This document shows positions 45,191 to 57,046 of a DNA stretch of 64,000 nucleotides, in pieces (the first letter of the stretch is position 1; each line of letters starts with the position of its first letter). A program made the translations under genes and the position numbers. This DNA comes from Candidatus Endomicrobiellum trichonymphae (GTDB lineage: Bacteria; Elusimicrobiota; Endomicrobiia; Endomicrobiales; Endomicrobiaceae). The notes under the pieces were generated by a model. The model ran no database searches and was not told where the DNA came from. It was given only the letters and a program-made list of their open reading frames with translations. The stretch is from the NCBI RefSeq assembly GCF_002355835.1, contig NZ_AP017459.1:620001-684000 (forward strand). The letters are read 5' to 3'.

Positions 45191-45644
45191 GCTCTGCGCA
45201 CTGGAGCGTCTGCGTGGTACTGCTTTAAACCTTAAACAATTCTATTTCAAAAGGCGCAGGCACTTCATCATACTTACTGCCAAATGCATATTTGTCAAAT
45301 TTTTAGTTTCATTGCATCATATAGATGAAATTGCAAGTTTTTTAAAAAAATTAATGACTTTAAAAGACTACTTTTTCCACTGGCATTCGCTCTGTATATA
45401 ACAGCTTTTTAAGTAGTTTTAAGTTATTATTTATTAATTTTGCGTATATTGTTATCTATGTTCTTTTAAAGCGGTCGAAGTCATATCTAAAGTTGCTTCT
45501 TCAGCAAAAGATAAATAATTTGCAACCGAAAATCTGATAAGCACCCTTTCCTCTTTTATATTTTTATACAAAAATTCAATGCTTTTGTTATTTTTGAAGT
45601 TTTTCTCAAATTAAATTTATTTACTATTCAAAATGAAATCCTTA

Positions 45645-46472
45645 CTATATACAGAAGTTTTCTTCTGCCAAATAAGAGCTGCGGACATATCTGCCGGAGG
45701 CAACTTGTTTTATTCCTGATGAAACGGCAAAAATTTCCATTGTTTTAAATTCTGCCGGACTGTATTCTCTGATTACGGGATAATGTTCCTTTGTCGGAGC
45801 AAGATACTGCCCTATTGTAAGAGTATCGATATTTGTGCTTTTTATATCCTCAATCGTTTCAAAAACTTGTGTTTCAGTCTCACCCAGTCCCAACATTATT
45901 CCCGTTTTAACTTTGAAACCTGCAGCTTTTGCATGTCTTAAAACTTTAAGGGAACGTTTATAATTGGCTCCTTTTCTTACTTTGCCGTATAGAGCGGGGA
46001 CTGTCTCCAAATTATGCGAAAAAACATCAGGCTTTGCATTTAAAACAATATCAATGGATTTTGTATTGCCTAAAAAATCGGGAACAAGAACTTCAACTTT
46101 ACTTTCAGGAATAAGAGTTTTTATTTCATTGATAGTCTTTGCAAAATGTTCTGCCCCTCCATCCGACAAATCATCTCTTGTCACAGAAGTGATAACGCTG
46201 TATGAGAGTCCGAGCCGCTTAATGGCTTTTGCAATTTTTGCCGGTTCGTTTATATCTACAAGTTCGGGATTATGTTTCTCTACAGCGCAGAAATCGCATT
46301 CTCTGGTGCAGTATTCGCCCAGTATCAGGAAAGTTGCAGTTCTTTTTTTAAAACATTCGCCTATATTAGGACATTTTGCGCTTTGACATATCGTATTGAT
46401 TCCCTTAAAACCAAAATACTTTTTTAACAACGTTATGTCCGAAACGGTAATTTTCTTTTTTTTCTGTTTCAT
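45645..46472 (-). CDS. lipA: Lipoyl synthase
   Basis: Radical-SAM enzyme inserting sulfur into octanoyl groups to form lipoate. 275 residues. Auxiliary cluster cysteines in CQSAKCPNIGECF; radical-SAM cluster CTRECDFC; SVTRDDLSDGGAEHFA; SHNLETVPALYGKVRKGANY; GLGETETQVFETI; C-terminal serine motif SGRYVRSSY. Complete. Lipoate is needed by the glycine cleavage H protein, whose T protein (gcvT) is also in the window, and by 2-oxoacid dehydrogenases. Confidence 0.95.
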   Translation of the reverse strand: MKQKKKKITVSDITLLKKYFGFKGINTICQSAKCPNIGECFKKRTATFLILGEYCTRECDFCAVEKHNPELVDINEPAKIAKAIKRLGLSYSVITSVTRDDLSDGGAEHFAKTINEIKTLIPESKVEVLVPDFLGNTKSIDIVLNAKPDVFSHNLETVPALYGKVRKGANYKRSLKVLRHAKAAGFKVKTGIMLGLGETETQVFETIEDIKSTNIDTLTIGQYLAPTKEHYPVIREYSPAEFKTMEIFAVSSGIKQVASGRYVRSSYLAEENFCI

Positions 46473-47387
46473 TTTTTCATTAAAACTTCTTTAATAATTT
46501 CTTTTAATTATTATTCTTGATTTTCTAAAATTCCTAAATCTTTAATTCCGCGCTTCTTCAACTATTTCTTCTGCAGTTTTTATAAACATTTCTTCCATTT
46601 CATTTATTTTTTCTTTCATTTTATTTTTATCTTACTTTTTCAAGTTTTTCAAGCAGAAATATACATATAATAAAATAAGTCCAAAATTCAGTAGAAAAAA
46701 TGCCATTAGCGTATGTGTTGTATAAGGAAGAAGATATTTTAGAAAATCCAAAGTGGAACAACATTAGCACTGTCCCATATATCAACCACCAATATTTTAC
46801 TTTTATAGTTTTCGTCTCATCTTGTTCACTTAGAGAAGGGAAAAATTAAGATCCAACAAAAAAGGAACAAGTAGTCACCAGTCACTACTGCCTATACGTG
46901 CATCCTGCCAACCAATACCACTGTAAAAACTGCAAAGAGCAAAAACATAAAGTAAGAAATCAACAAACCATCAACATAGCCCAACACATTAATCAAAATA
47001 ACTAAAGGAATAATTGTAAATAACCATTTCCTGTTTAACCTAAAAGCAAATCTATTTTTTCATCCATTTAATAAAATCCTTTTCGGCTATTTTTCTCCTT
47101 AAAAAATCCCACTCAGCGTCCTTACACAAATACGCCAGTATGCGTATCAATGGCTTGTGTATGGTTGCCGTCGTGTACGCCACCTTAAGCTGTAGTTACT
47201 CAAAAACTGCACTCGGCTTAGGTTCAACTCTTTTCACTTTCTCTCTAAATAAAATATTAATCCCAAACATATCTTCTTCAATAACTTTTTTCTAAAGCAT
47301 TTTTATTGTAACATGGCACCGTTAGCGAATAAATTCAACCGGCACAACGTCAAAACTTTTTACGCCTTCATAGTCTTGATTCTCATA
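46473..47387. other. 0.9-kb gene-poor stretch with eroded fragments
   Basis: No convincing gene. Minus-strand patches: MKEKINEMEEMFIKTAEEIV (46542-46619, 25 codons, a possible truncated or tiny ORF), a hydrophobic piece WLFTIIPLVILINVLGYVDG near 46980-47040, and KVIEEDMFGINILFREKVKR near 47240-47290. They suggest at least two decayed genes of unknown family. Confidence 0.35.
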
Positions 47388-48944
47388 TCAATGTCTGAAG
47401 TGCCTCATACCTGCAGCAATCATCGCTATATTTCTGTCATCTGCAGATTTAATTGATTCATTGTCCTTTACTGAGCCTCCGGGCTGCACTATTGCTGTAA
47501 CGCCGACTTTAGCGGATTCTTCAACCACATCCGGAAAAGGGAAGAAAGCATCTGAAGCAAGGACAAGCGGGAATAGTCTTTCATCTAATCCGTGTTTGAC
47601 GCTTTTCATTTTTTCAGCCGCTATCTTTAATGAATCAATGCGGCTCATCTGCCCTGCGCCTACGCCTACTGTCTGTGTTCCTCTTGCAAGAATAATAGCG
47701 TTTGATTTAACGTGTTTGGAAACTTTCCATGCAAAATCCAAAGCTTCACTTTCCGTTTTTGTAGGCTGGCGTTTTGTCATAAGTTTTATTTCATTCAAAA
47801 GTTGATTATCTCTATCCTGCGCAAGCATCCCATGAGACATTATTCTGTATTCAACAGAATTTTTTTCCTCTTGATATGGTATTGTTTGTATTAAAAGCCT
47901 GATGTTTTTTTTCTGCGTCAGGATATCAAGCGCCTCTTTAGAATAATCAGGAGCTATAACGCACTCAACGAATAATTTGCTTACTTCGACAGCCGTATCT
48001 TTTTCAACAGCTTTGTTGAACGCTATTATTCCGCCGAAAGTACTTACGGGGTCACAATCTAAAGCTTTTAAATAAGCATCCTTTATATCCGTGCTTTCCG
48101 CACAGCCGCAGGGATTATTATGTTTGATGACGGCGCATGCCGGATTATTAAATTCATGCACCAGCTGCCATGCGGCTTCTAAATCAAGATAGTTGTTATA
48201 AGACAACTCTTTTCCGTGAAGCTGTTTTGCAGATATTACAACAGACTTATCCTGTTCTATGCCATTAGAATATAATGCGGCTTCCTGATGCGGATTTTCG
48301 CCGTACCTTAATTTTGAAAGCTTTCTGAGCGGTATTGCGATCTGCATCGGGAATTTTTCATAAGTTAAGTAAGTTGAAATTAAAGAATCGTAATATGCCG
48401 TATGACGAAAAGCTTTTGCCGCCATAGCGAGTTTCAATTCTTCCGTAATAGAATTATTTTTCAGATTTTTAATAACAACTTTATAGTCGTTTAAATCGCA
48501 TATAACGATGACATCTTTATAATTTTTTGCTGCAGCTCTTAAAAGAGCGACTCCGCCGATATCTATATTTTCTATAACGTTTTGATCTATTTTTTTATCT
48601 GCCGGTTTTGGTATTTTGTTTATAGCTGCTTCAAAAGGATATAAACTTACAACCACTATGTCTATTGTTCCTATCCCGTGACGTTTTAACTGCTCAATAT
48701 GATCAGTTTTGTTCCTTATTGCAAGAATTCCCCCGTGAATTTTAGGATTTAACGTTTTTACTCTGCCACCTAAAATTTCAGGAAACTCCGTAACTTCTGA
48801 TATTTCCCGACACTCAATGGAATTTTCTTTTAAAATCTTTGCCGTTCCGCCACTGGAAATTATATTCCAACCCAGATTTTTCAATTCCTTTGCAAAATCA
48901 ATGATTCCTGTCTTGTCTGAAACGCTAAGCAGTGCTGTTGACAT
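47388..48944 (-). CDS. purH: Bifunctional AICAR transformylase/IMP cyclohydrolase
   Basis: Final two steps of IMP synthesis. 518 residues, full length. N-terminal cyclohydrolase domain: LLSVSDKTGIIDFAKELKNL, ISSGGTAKILKE, HGGILAIRNK, NIDIGGVALLRAAAKNY. Transformylase domain: RYGENPHQEAALYS, CAVIKHNNPCGCA (catalytic KH), STFGGIIAFN, GAGQMSRIDS, LASDAFFPFPD. Ends in AMIAAGMRHFRH. Intact, matching retention of purine synthesis. Confidence 0.96.
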   Translation of the reverse strand: MSTALLSVSDKTGIIDFAKELKNLGWNIISSGGTAKILKENSIECREISEVTEFPEILGGRVKTLNPKIHGGILAIRNKTDHIEQLKRHGIGTIDIVVVSLYPFEAAINKIPKPADKKIDQNVIENIDIGGVALLRAAAKNYKDVIVICDLNDYKVVIKNLKNNSITEELKLAMAAKAFRHTAYYDSLISTYLTYEKFPMQIAIPLRKLSKLRYGENPHQEAALYSNGIEQDKSVVISAKQLHGKELSYNNYLDLEAAWQLVHEFNNPACAVIKHNNPCGCAESTDIKDAYLKALDCDPVSTFGGIIAFNKAVEKDTAVEVSKLFVECVIAPDYSKEALDILTQKKNIRLLIQTIPYQEEKNSVEYRIMSHGMLAQDRDNQLLNEIKLMTKRQPTKTESEALDFAWKVSKHVKSNAIILARGTQTVGVGAGQMSRIDSLKIAAEKMKSVKHGLDERLFPLVLASDAFFPFPDVVEESAKVGVTAIVQPGGSVKDNESIKSADDRNIAMIAAGMRHFRH

Positions 48945-48990
48945 AATATCATCCTTGTTATTTAATAAAATATTTTTATTATATTCTTTA

Positions 48991-49614
48991 TCAGCGTGAG
49001 CGTGAACACAATCTAAACGCTTTTACTATATCTTGAGAAGAAAAACCTCTTCTTAAAAAGAATGATGCCGTTCTTCTTATTTCGTTTTTATCTTTTCCGC
49101 TGAACTTTTTAAATTTTGTTTTTAATATCTTAATAATCTGCTCGTAAGGCTCTATATCTGCTTTAATTGTTTCTAAAATGTCATTTATTAAACTTTTTTC
49201 TATGCCTTGTTTTTCAAGTTCAGCTTTTATTACAAATTCCCCTTCCCCTTTTTGTGACAAATAAGCCGCATAGACTTTTGCAAATTTTTTATCGTTGACG
49301 TAGTTCAATTCCTCCAGTTTCTTAACAGCTTTTGCCGCAGTTTCAGGCTCACAACCTTTTTGAATAAGTTTCACCTGCAAATTTTTGGAACTGTATGATC
49401 GTTTTGACACTAAAGCCAATGCATAAGAGACTGCTCCGACTGATTTATCATAATATGCAAATTCTTTAAATTCATTTTCTGAAATATCGCATCCCGTTTT
49501 AATACCGAATTTGACAATACTGTCAGCAAAAACCGCCAAACTTTTACCGTTTTCTAAAAATACTTTAAACATATCCTTTTTGGATTTTATTTTTTCAATT
49601 TTCTCAATATTCAT
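48991..49614 (-). CDS. recX: Regulatory protein RecX
   Basis: 207 residues built of three-helix repeats: AVSYALALVSKRSYSSKNLQ, VKLIQKGCEPETAAKAVKKL, EELNYVNDKKFAKVYAAYLS, FFLRRGFSSQDIVKAFRL. Modulates RecA filaments. Located upstream of purH on the same strand with a 46-nt gap. recA itself is not in the window. Confidence 0.88.
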   Translation of the reverse strand: MNIEKIEKIKSKKDMFKVFLENGKSLAVFADSIVKFGIKTGCDISENEFKEFAYYDKSVGAVSYALALVSKRSYSSKNLQVKLIQKGCEPETAAKAVKKLEELNYVNDKKFAKVYAAYLSQKGEGEFVIKAELEKQGIEKSLINDILETIKADIEPYEQIIKILKTKFKKFSGKDKNEIRRTASFFLRRGFSSQDIVKAFRLCSRSR

Positions 49615-49698
49615 TTTCTCACACTGTGAATATAAAATCGTCTGGCTCTTGTTTTAACAAAATAAACTGTTTAACACTGAGTCTGCCTTTCCCTGCAG

Positions 49699-50751
49699 TT
49701 ATAAAATATATTTTATCAGCTCATAATCTCTGCTTCCTAACCCCAATTCTTGCGCATATTTTAACTGAATCGTCGGGTCAATTTCAGGAAAAATTTCTTT
49801 AAAGAAATTTTTCCCGAAAGCTTTGTTTACCAAATCATAGCTTGCTTGATCCACAGCGACGGGATCAATTCCGGCAACAATTCCAATGTCACTCATAAGC
49901 GGTTCATTTTTTGCAAGAGCAAAACAGTCGCAGTATTTGCTTATATGATTTAAAAAGTTTATATATGCGCTTTTTTTATCTTTCAAAACGCCTGACGCAT
50001 ATTCAATCATTTTTTCCTGAACTGCCGGAGGATCTTCATTCCACTTTAATTTAAAAACTTTAAATACACAGTTTACTATACACTGACCGCAGCCAGCACA
50101 TTTTTCTTTATCCATAACTATTTTATTACTTACAATCGACAATGCTTTTTGGCAACAGTATTTAACACATGTTCTACAGCCACTGCAAAGTTTTTGACTT
50201 ACGGTAGGTTTTGACAAATGGTGCATAGCGTATTTGCCGGCTTTGCTACCGCAGCCCATGCCTATGTTTTTTAACGCTCCGCCAAACCCTGTTATTTCAT
50301 GTCCTTTAAAGTGACTCATAAATATAAAATTGTCAGCATTATATATTTCCCGCGCTATGGCAACTGTTTTAAAATATTTTAAATTGACTTCAATTTCTTC
50401 TTCGGTATTACCTCTTAATCCATCTGCAATAATTATGGGACATCCGCATTTTTCAACGGTAAATCCGTGTTTATTTGCAGTAAGAATATGATGATATGCA
50501 TCAGATCTTTTGCCCACATAAATCGTACTTGCGTCGGTTAAAAACGGATAAGCGGTTTTTTCTCTGGCAATTTTTACTACAGGCAAAACATATTCGGGCT
50601 TAATATATCCTTCGTTGCCGTCTTCGCCGAAATGTATTTTCACTGCCAAAAGGTTTCTTGCTTTTACATGATTAAATATCATTGCGGCTTTTAAAAAATT
50701 ATACAATTCATTTCTCATGTCCCAAGAAAGAAAATATACTTTGCTTGTCAT
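49699..50751 (-). CDS. DUF362 protein with two [4Fe-4S] ferredoxin motifs
   Basis: 350 residues. DUF362 N-terminal part (LLAVKIHFGEDGNEGYIKPE, TDASTIYVGKRSDAYHH, HFKGHEITGFGGALKNIGMG) followed by two ferredoxin clusters (CSGCRTCVKYCCQKAL and CAGCGQCIVNCVFKVF) and a C-terminal tail containing VAGIDPVAVDQASYDLVNKA. Members are iron-sulfur proteins of unknown reaction, common in anaerobes. Intact. Confidence 0.88.
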   Translation of the reverse strand: MTSKVYFLSWDMRNELYNFLKAAMIFNHVKARNLLAVKIHFGEDGNEGYIKPEYVLPVVKIAREKTAYPFLTDASTIYVGKRSDAYHHILTANKHGFTVEKCGCPIIIADGLRGNTEEEIEVNLKYFKTVAIAREIYNADNFIFMSHFKGHEITGFGGALKNIGMGCGSKAGKYAMHHLSKPTVSQKLCSGCRTCVKYCCQKALSIVSNKIVMDKEKCAGCGQCIVNCVFKVFKLKWNEDPPAVQEKMIEYASGVLKDKKSAYINFLNHISKYCDCFALAKNEPLMSDIGIVAGIDPVAVDQASYDLVNKAFGKNFFKEIFPEIDPTIQLKYAQELGLGSRDYELIKYIL

Positions 50752-50885
50752 TTTATATGCTCCTCATTTTTAACTGAGCTTATTTCCAGTCAGTCTGCCG
50801 TTTCAATTCTGCTACAGGATTAGCGGTCATTATTTGTCGTCTGCCGTAATTTCAAGTGTGAAAAAGAAAAGGCAGAAAAAAAGTA

Positions 50886-51620
50886 TTATCTCCCATATTT
50901 GCGTAGTTGTTTTACCGCAACTTCAAAATCTTTAGCTAACGCCGCTTCAAAAGTTTTTTCTTCGCCGCTTCCCGGCAATATTAAAGTTAAAGCTGCAGCG
51001 TGAAGCGTAAGTCTTGAAATGAGCGGATTTTCAGTTTTGCCTTTTTTTATTTTATAGCCGCGTTTGAACGACGATAAAAATATAGGATCTAAAGTGCCGT
51101 ATTCACCGTCTATCGCTAGCGGATGCCCAAGACTCCAAAAATGTATTCTTATCTGATGTCTTTTGACGGTAAGAGGCAGAGCGTTAACTAAAGTATAGCT
51201 ACGAAAATTTTCTAAAACTTTAAAATCGGTTATTGATTCTTTCCCCGTTATGTCAATGCGTACGTTTTTTCCGGAAATAATAAGAGGCTTATTTATCGTT
51301 CCTTCATTTTCTTCTAAGACTCCTGACAACAAAGCAATATATTTCTTGCGGATTTTTGAGTTTTCAAACTGCGCACTGATATTCCTGTGGGTTTCAGGAT
51401 TCTTTGCAAACACCAAAACCCCGCTAGCATCACGGTCAATTATGTGAACCACCCATAATTTTTGCTTTAGCTGGTTTCTCAATATTTCGACAAGCGTTTC
51501 GTTTTCATAAATGTTCCTGCCCGGAATAACGAACATACCGGATGGCTTATTTACGACTAAAATATTTTCATCCTGATAAATTATCTCAATTTGCTGTTTC
51601 ATTTTTGCGCACTGCTTCAT
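50886..51620 (-). CDS. RluA-family RNA pseudouridine synthase
   Basis: 244 residues, no S4 domain visible. Motifs: IIYQDENILVVNKPSGMFVI, catalytic aspartate in VVHIIDRDASGVLVFAKN, KKYIALLSGVL, and VKRHQIRIHFWSLGHPLAID. The catalytic loop reads HIIDRDASG where most members have HRLDRxTSG: the aspartate and following arginine are kept but neighbouring residues are divergent. Substrate (23S rRNA or tRNA position) cannot be told. An internal ATG at 51602 is an alternative start. Confidence 0.85.
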   Translation of the reverse strand: MKQCAKMKQQIEIIYQDENILVVNKPSGMFVIPGRNIYENETLVEILRNQLKQKLWVVHIIDRDASGVLVFAKNPETHRNISAQFENSKIRKKYIALLSGVLEENEGTINKPLIISGKNVRIDITGKESITDFKVLENFRSYTLVNALPLTVKRHQIRIHFWSLGHPLAIDGEYGTLDPIFLSSFKRGYKIKKGKTENPLISRLTLHAAALTLILPGSGEEKTFEAALAKDFEVAVKQLRKYGR

Positions 51621-51675
51621 TGCAAGACTGCGTATAATTAGGAAACCTAATATTTTAACAAAACAGTCTGCTTTT

Positions 51676-53757
<2,082 letters not shown>

Positions 53758-54186
53758 TTATTCTAAATTTTTTTGATTTTTCTGCGTTCTTATCTTTTTA
53801 AGCTTATCTAAAATGCCGTTGACAAATTTACTTGAATCTTTTGTAGAATACTTTTTAGAAATTTCTACAGCTTCGTCTATTATAACCCTGATTGGAATAT
53901 TTGTAGTAGCCATAATTTCATAAGTTGCAAGACGTATAATGTTGCGATCAACAGCTGCCATTCTTTCAATTTCCCAGTTTTTTGCGCACTGCTTAATCAA
54001 AGAGTCTAAATCTTCTTTATTATCGCAAACTCCTTTAAACAAATCTAATGCAAACATTCTATAAGCTTCACCTTTAGGGAAATACACGGCAAAAGAATTG
54101 TATATGCTTTCAATTGGAACATTACAGTTATCCACTGCATAAAGCATATGCAAAGAACATTCTCTTGCTTTTCTTCGGGTACCCAT
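53758..54186 (-). CDS. nusB: Transcription antitermination factor NusB
   Basis: 142 residues, all-helical NusB: GTRRKARECSLHMLYAVDN, MFALDLFKGVCDNKEDLDSL, WEIERMAAVDRNIIRLATYE, IPIRVIIDEAVEISKKYST, KFVNGILDKL. Acts with NusE in rRNA antitermination. Followed by ligA on the same strand after a 57-nt gap. Complete. Confidence 0.93.
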   Translation of the reverse strand: MGTRRKARECSLHMLYAVDNCNVPIESIYNSFAVYFPKGEAYRMFALDLFKGVCDNKEDLDSLIKQCAKNWEIERMAAVDRNIIRLATYEIMATTNIPIRVIIDEAVEISKKYSTKDSSKFVNGILDKLKKIRTQKNQKNLE

Positions 54187-54252
54187 ATTTTCATCCTAGT
54201 CTCATCCTAGCGCTTTTTAGTTAAGAAATTCTATAAAAATTAGAATATGGTT

Positions 54253-55305
54253 TCAATAGCCTAATTGTCCGCAGGCGGCGTTAATATTCGCCCCTTTTGA
54301 CTGTCTTACGTTAACTGTAATACCGTTAAGTTTCAGTATACTTTTAAATTTGTTAATTGATTTCTTATCCGGTCTTTGAAATTGCACGTCAGTTACAGGA
54401 TTAAAAGGTATCAGATTTACCTGAACGTCAGAATTAATAAGGTCGCACCGTTTCAGCAGTCTTGCAAGCTTATGTGCGTCTGCTGAGGATACGTTAATTC
54501 CTTTCACGAGAACGTATTCTATTGTAAGATGTGAGTTTGTTTTTTTAAGATAGTATTTTCCCGCTTTCAATATATCTTCAATGCTAAAACCGAGATTGTC
54601 CGGAACTAATTTTTTTCTTTGTCTTTCATCGACAGCATGCAGAGAAAGAGCAAGTCGAACACCGAAATTGTCATCTGCGAGTTTTTTTACTGCTGGAACG
54701 ATACCTACGCTTGAAACCGTTATATGTCTTTTGCCTATGCCAAACTCTTTGCTCGATAAAAGCGAATTTAAAACGGAAATAAGGTTATTAAAATTAAGCA
54801 TAGGCTCGCCCATACCCATAAATAAAATACCTGAGATTTTTTCTTTAGTATCGTTCTCAACCTGTAAAATCTGTTCTATTATTTCCCCTCTGCTTAAATT
54901 TCTTGCAAGTTTGGTTTTTCCTGACGAACAGAAAGCACACATTATTGGACAGCCTATCTGCGACGAAATACACACCGAATTTTTACCGTTTGCAGGAAGA
55001 AAAACGGCAAAAAAATATTTTTTGTCTGCTGTCCGGAAAGTATATCTTATTGTACTGTCAATTAGAGATTTTTCTTTCTTTACTATTTTTAATGTTCTTA
55101 AGAAAAACTTTTCGTCAAGTTTGTTCCTCAGTTCTTTCGGAATATTTGTAAAACTTTCAAAAGAGACAGCCTTTTTTGCATAAATCCATTCAATAATCTG
55201 ATTTATTCTATAGTCTTGCTCAATTATGGGTTTTACAGCCCTATTAAACTGTGCATCATTTAGATCTAATATGTATTTTTTATAATTCTGTTTCAAGAGT
55301 TGCAT
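54253..55305 (-). CDS. rlmN: 23S rRNA/tRNA adenine-C2 methyltransferase RlmN
   Basis: Radical-SAM methylase modifying A2503 of 23S rRNA and A37 of some tRNAs. 350 residues. Cluster motif IGCPIMCAFCSSGKTKLARN, GILFMGMGEPMLNFNNLISV, HITVSSVGIVPAVKKLA, RLALSLHAVDERQRKKLVP, VNLIPFNPV, and the C-terminal methyl-acceptor cysteine in NINAACGQL. Complete, in contrast to the queuosine tRNA-modification genes of this window. Confidence 0.95.
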   Translation of the reverse strand: MQLLKQNYKKYILDLNDAQFNRAVKPIIEQDYRINQIIEWIYAKKAVSFESFTNIPKELRNKLDEKFFLRTLKIVKKEKSLIDSTIRYTFRTADKKYFFAVFLPANGKNSVCISSQIGCPIMCAFCSSGKTKLARNLSRGEIIEQILQVENDTKEKISGILFMGMGEPMLNFNNLISVLNSLLSSKEFGIGKRHITVSSVGIVPAVKKLADDNFGVRLALSLHAVDERQRKKLVPDNLGFSIEDILKAGKYYLKKTNSHLTIEYVLVKGINVSSADAHKLARLLKRCDLINSDVQVNLIPFNPVTDVQFQRPDKKSINKFKSILKLNGITVNVRQSKGANINAACGQLGY

Positions 55306-55312
55306 TATGCAG

Positions 55313-56956
55313 CTATTTTTTGTTGGAATTGAAAATTTTTATTAAATTTTTTGTTGAATTATCATGATTATTGTCGGTTTGCCCTTTAAGTTCAGGCAGA
55401 ATAACATTTGCCAAAACTTTTCCAAGCTCGACTCCCCACTGATCAAAACTGTTGATGCGCCACATAATTCCTTGAGTGAATATTTTATGTTCGTATAATG
55501 CAATCAAAGCTCCTAGAGTTCTAGGTGTAAGCTCATCAAATAATATACTATTTGTAGGTTTATTGCCTTCAAATATTTTATGCGGAGTAAGAATTTTTAT
55601 ATCTGCAGGAGAAATACCAGCTTTTTTCAGATTTTTAGTAGCTTCCTCTTTAGTAAGTCCGAAAGCCAAAGCTTCCGTCTGGGCAAAATAGTTTGCCATA
55701 AGTTTTTCGTGATGATCGCCGATTTTTTCAGGCGGGTTTACAAAACCTATAAAATCACATGGAATAAATTTTGTTCCTTGATGAATAAGCTGGTAAAAAG
55801 AATGCTGTCCGTTCGTACCCGACTCGCCCCAAATTATCGGTCCGGTTCCATAATCAACTCTACGCCCTTCAAAATTTATAGTTTTACCGTTGCTTTCCAT
55901 ATCTCCCTGTTGCAGATATGCGGGAAATTTGTTCAGATACTGGCTGTAAGGCAGAACTGCGTGGCTTGAAGCTCCAAAAAAATTGTTATACCAAACACCT
56001 AAAGCAGCCATAATCACGGGTATATTTTTTTCATAAGGAGCATTTAAGAAATGCTGATCTATATAGTAAGCGCCATCTAAAAGTTCGATAAATTTATCAA
56101 AACCGACATAACAGGCAATCGGCAAACCTATTGCAGACCATAGCGAATATCTACCGCCGACAAAACTCCAGAATTCAAACATATTGTTTTCGTCAATACC
56201 GAACTCTTTAACTTTTTTTACGTTCGTGGAAAGAGCAACAAAGTGATTTGCAACAGCTTTATCGCCGAGCTTATCAGTAAGCCACTTTCTTGCGGTCAAA
56301 GCATTTGTAATCGTTTCAAGAGTTGTGAAAGTTTTTGAAGCAACTATAAAAAGAGTAGTTTCCGGATTTAATTTTTTTAATACTTCGTATATATCTGCGC
56401 CGTCAATGTTGGATACAAAATAAACATTCGGCCCGTCGGCATAGTATTTTAGCGACTCACAAACCATTTTAGGACCTAAATCCGATCCGCCTATACCGAT
56501 GTTTACAACATCCGTAACTTTTTTGCCTGTTGCACCAACCCATTTGCCGCTTCTTAAATCATTGCTGAAATTCTCCATTTTTTTAAGAACTGCCTTGATT
56601 TCAGGCATAACGTCTTTTCCGTTAACATAAATGGGCATATTGCTTCTATTTCTGAGAGCCGTATGCAAAACAGCTCTTTTTTCAGTCCAGTTTATCTTTT
56701 CTCCCGAAAACATCTTTTTTGCGTATTCTGTTACCTTTGCAGCTTTTACAAATTCTATCAAGAGTTTGAAAGTATCTGAATTTATGATATTTTTTGAATA
56801 ATCAAAGGTTATGCCTAAATCGTTGTCACGTATAGAAAACTTGTTAAATCTGTTTTCATCTTTAAACAACTCTCTTAAATGAATCTTTTTAATTTCTCTA
56901 TAATTCTTCTCAAGACCTTGCCATTGCGGTGTGTTCTTAAGCCCAAATTTGCTCAT
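55313..56956 (-). CDS. pgi: Glucose-6-phosphate isomerase
   Basis: 547 residues from the preferred start: [123 protein letters not shown] (all family signatures). AGGGAG lies 7 nt before ATG 56956. The frame is also open 30 codons further to ATG 57046, itself preceded by AAGGA; those codons encode a signal-peptide-like segment ([20 protein letters not shown]). Confidence 0.93.
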   Translation of the reverse strand: MSKFGLKNTPQWQGLEKNYREIKKIHLRELFKDENRFNKFSIRDNDLGITFDYSKNIINSDTFKLLIEFVKAAKVTEYAKKMFSGEKINWTEKRAVLHTALRNRSNMPIYVNGKDVMPEIKAVLKKMENFSNDLRSGKWVGATGKKVTDVVNIGIGGSDLGPKMVCESLKYYADGPNVYFVSNIDGADIYEVLKKLNPETTLFIVASKTFTTLETITNALTARKWLTDKLGDKAVANHFVALSTNVKKVKEFGIDENNMFEFWSFVGGRYSLWSAIGLPIACYVGFDKFIELLDGAYYIDQHFLNAPYEKNIPVIMAALGVWYNNFFGASSHAVLPYSQYLNKFPAYLQQGDMESNGKTINFEGRRVDYGTGPIIWGESGTNGQHSFYQLIHQGTKFIPCDFIGFVNPPEKIGDHHEKLMANYFAQTEALAFGLTKEEATKNLKKAGISPADIKILTPHKIFEGNKPTNSILFDELTPRTLGALIALYEHKIFTQGIMWRINSFDQWGVELGKVLANVILPELKGQTDNNHDNSTKNLIKIFNSNKK

Positions 56957-57046
56957 ACGTTTCTCCCTATATGCGGAAAATCCTAAAACAGAAAATAAAA
57001 GAATCAAACAAACACTGATAATTAAAGACTTAAAGTATATCCTCAT
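56957..57046 (-). other. In-frame signal-peptide-like extension upstream of pgi
   Basis: Basic start MRIYFK, 15-residue hydrophobic core, LGFSA-like cleavage region, then YREKR leading into the Pgi start. It has its own ribosome site (AAGGA, 7 nt before ATG 57046). Either the remains of an exported-protein gene fused in frame, or a real alternative N-terminus. Confidence 0.5.

Larger units (their letters stand above)
44026..45544 (-). pseudogene. rloA: Broken RloA/AAA15-type ATPase, split by an insert
   Basis: N-terminal part from a GTG at 45542-45544: LIRFSVANYLSFAEEATLDM and TSTALKEH, then (shifted) LKKLAISS and VPAPFEIELF near 45245. After about 0.8 kb of unrelated sequence the same protein resumes: LIDKEKYKFGCELNG (about 44430), IPLYSREFKTISCSEEF, KRTRGEVLFLTVCAKFGGQI, then a deletion to the family C-terminus QIWFTEKDR and LSDFKV. 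The Walker A region GANASGKS is no longer recognisable. With rloB it forms the two-gene abortive-infection-like cassette. Confidence 0.72.

Noticed and set aside
45034-45228. Plus-strand ORF of 64 codons
   Set aside because: Antisense to a more coding-like minus-strand fragment, with no ribosome site or family features.
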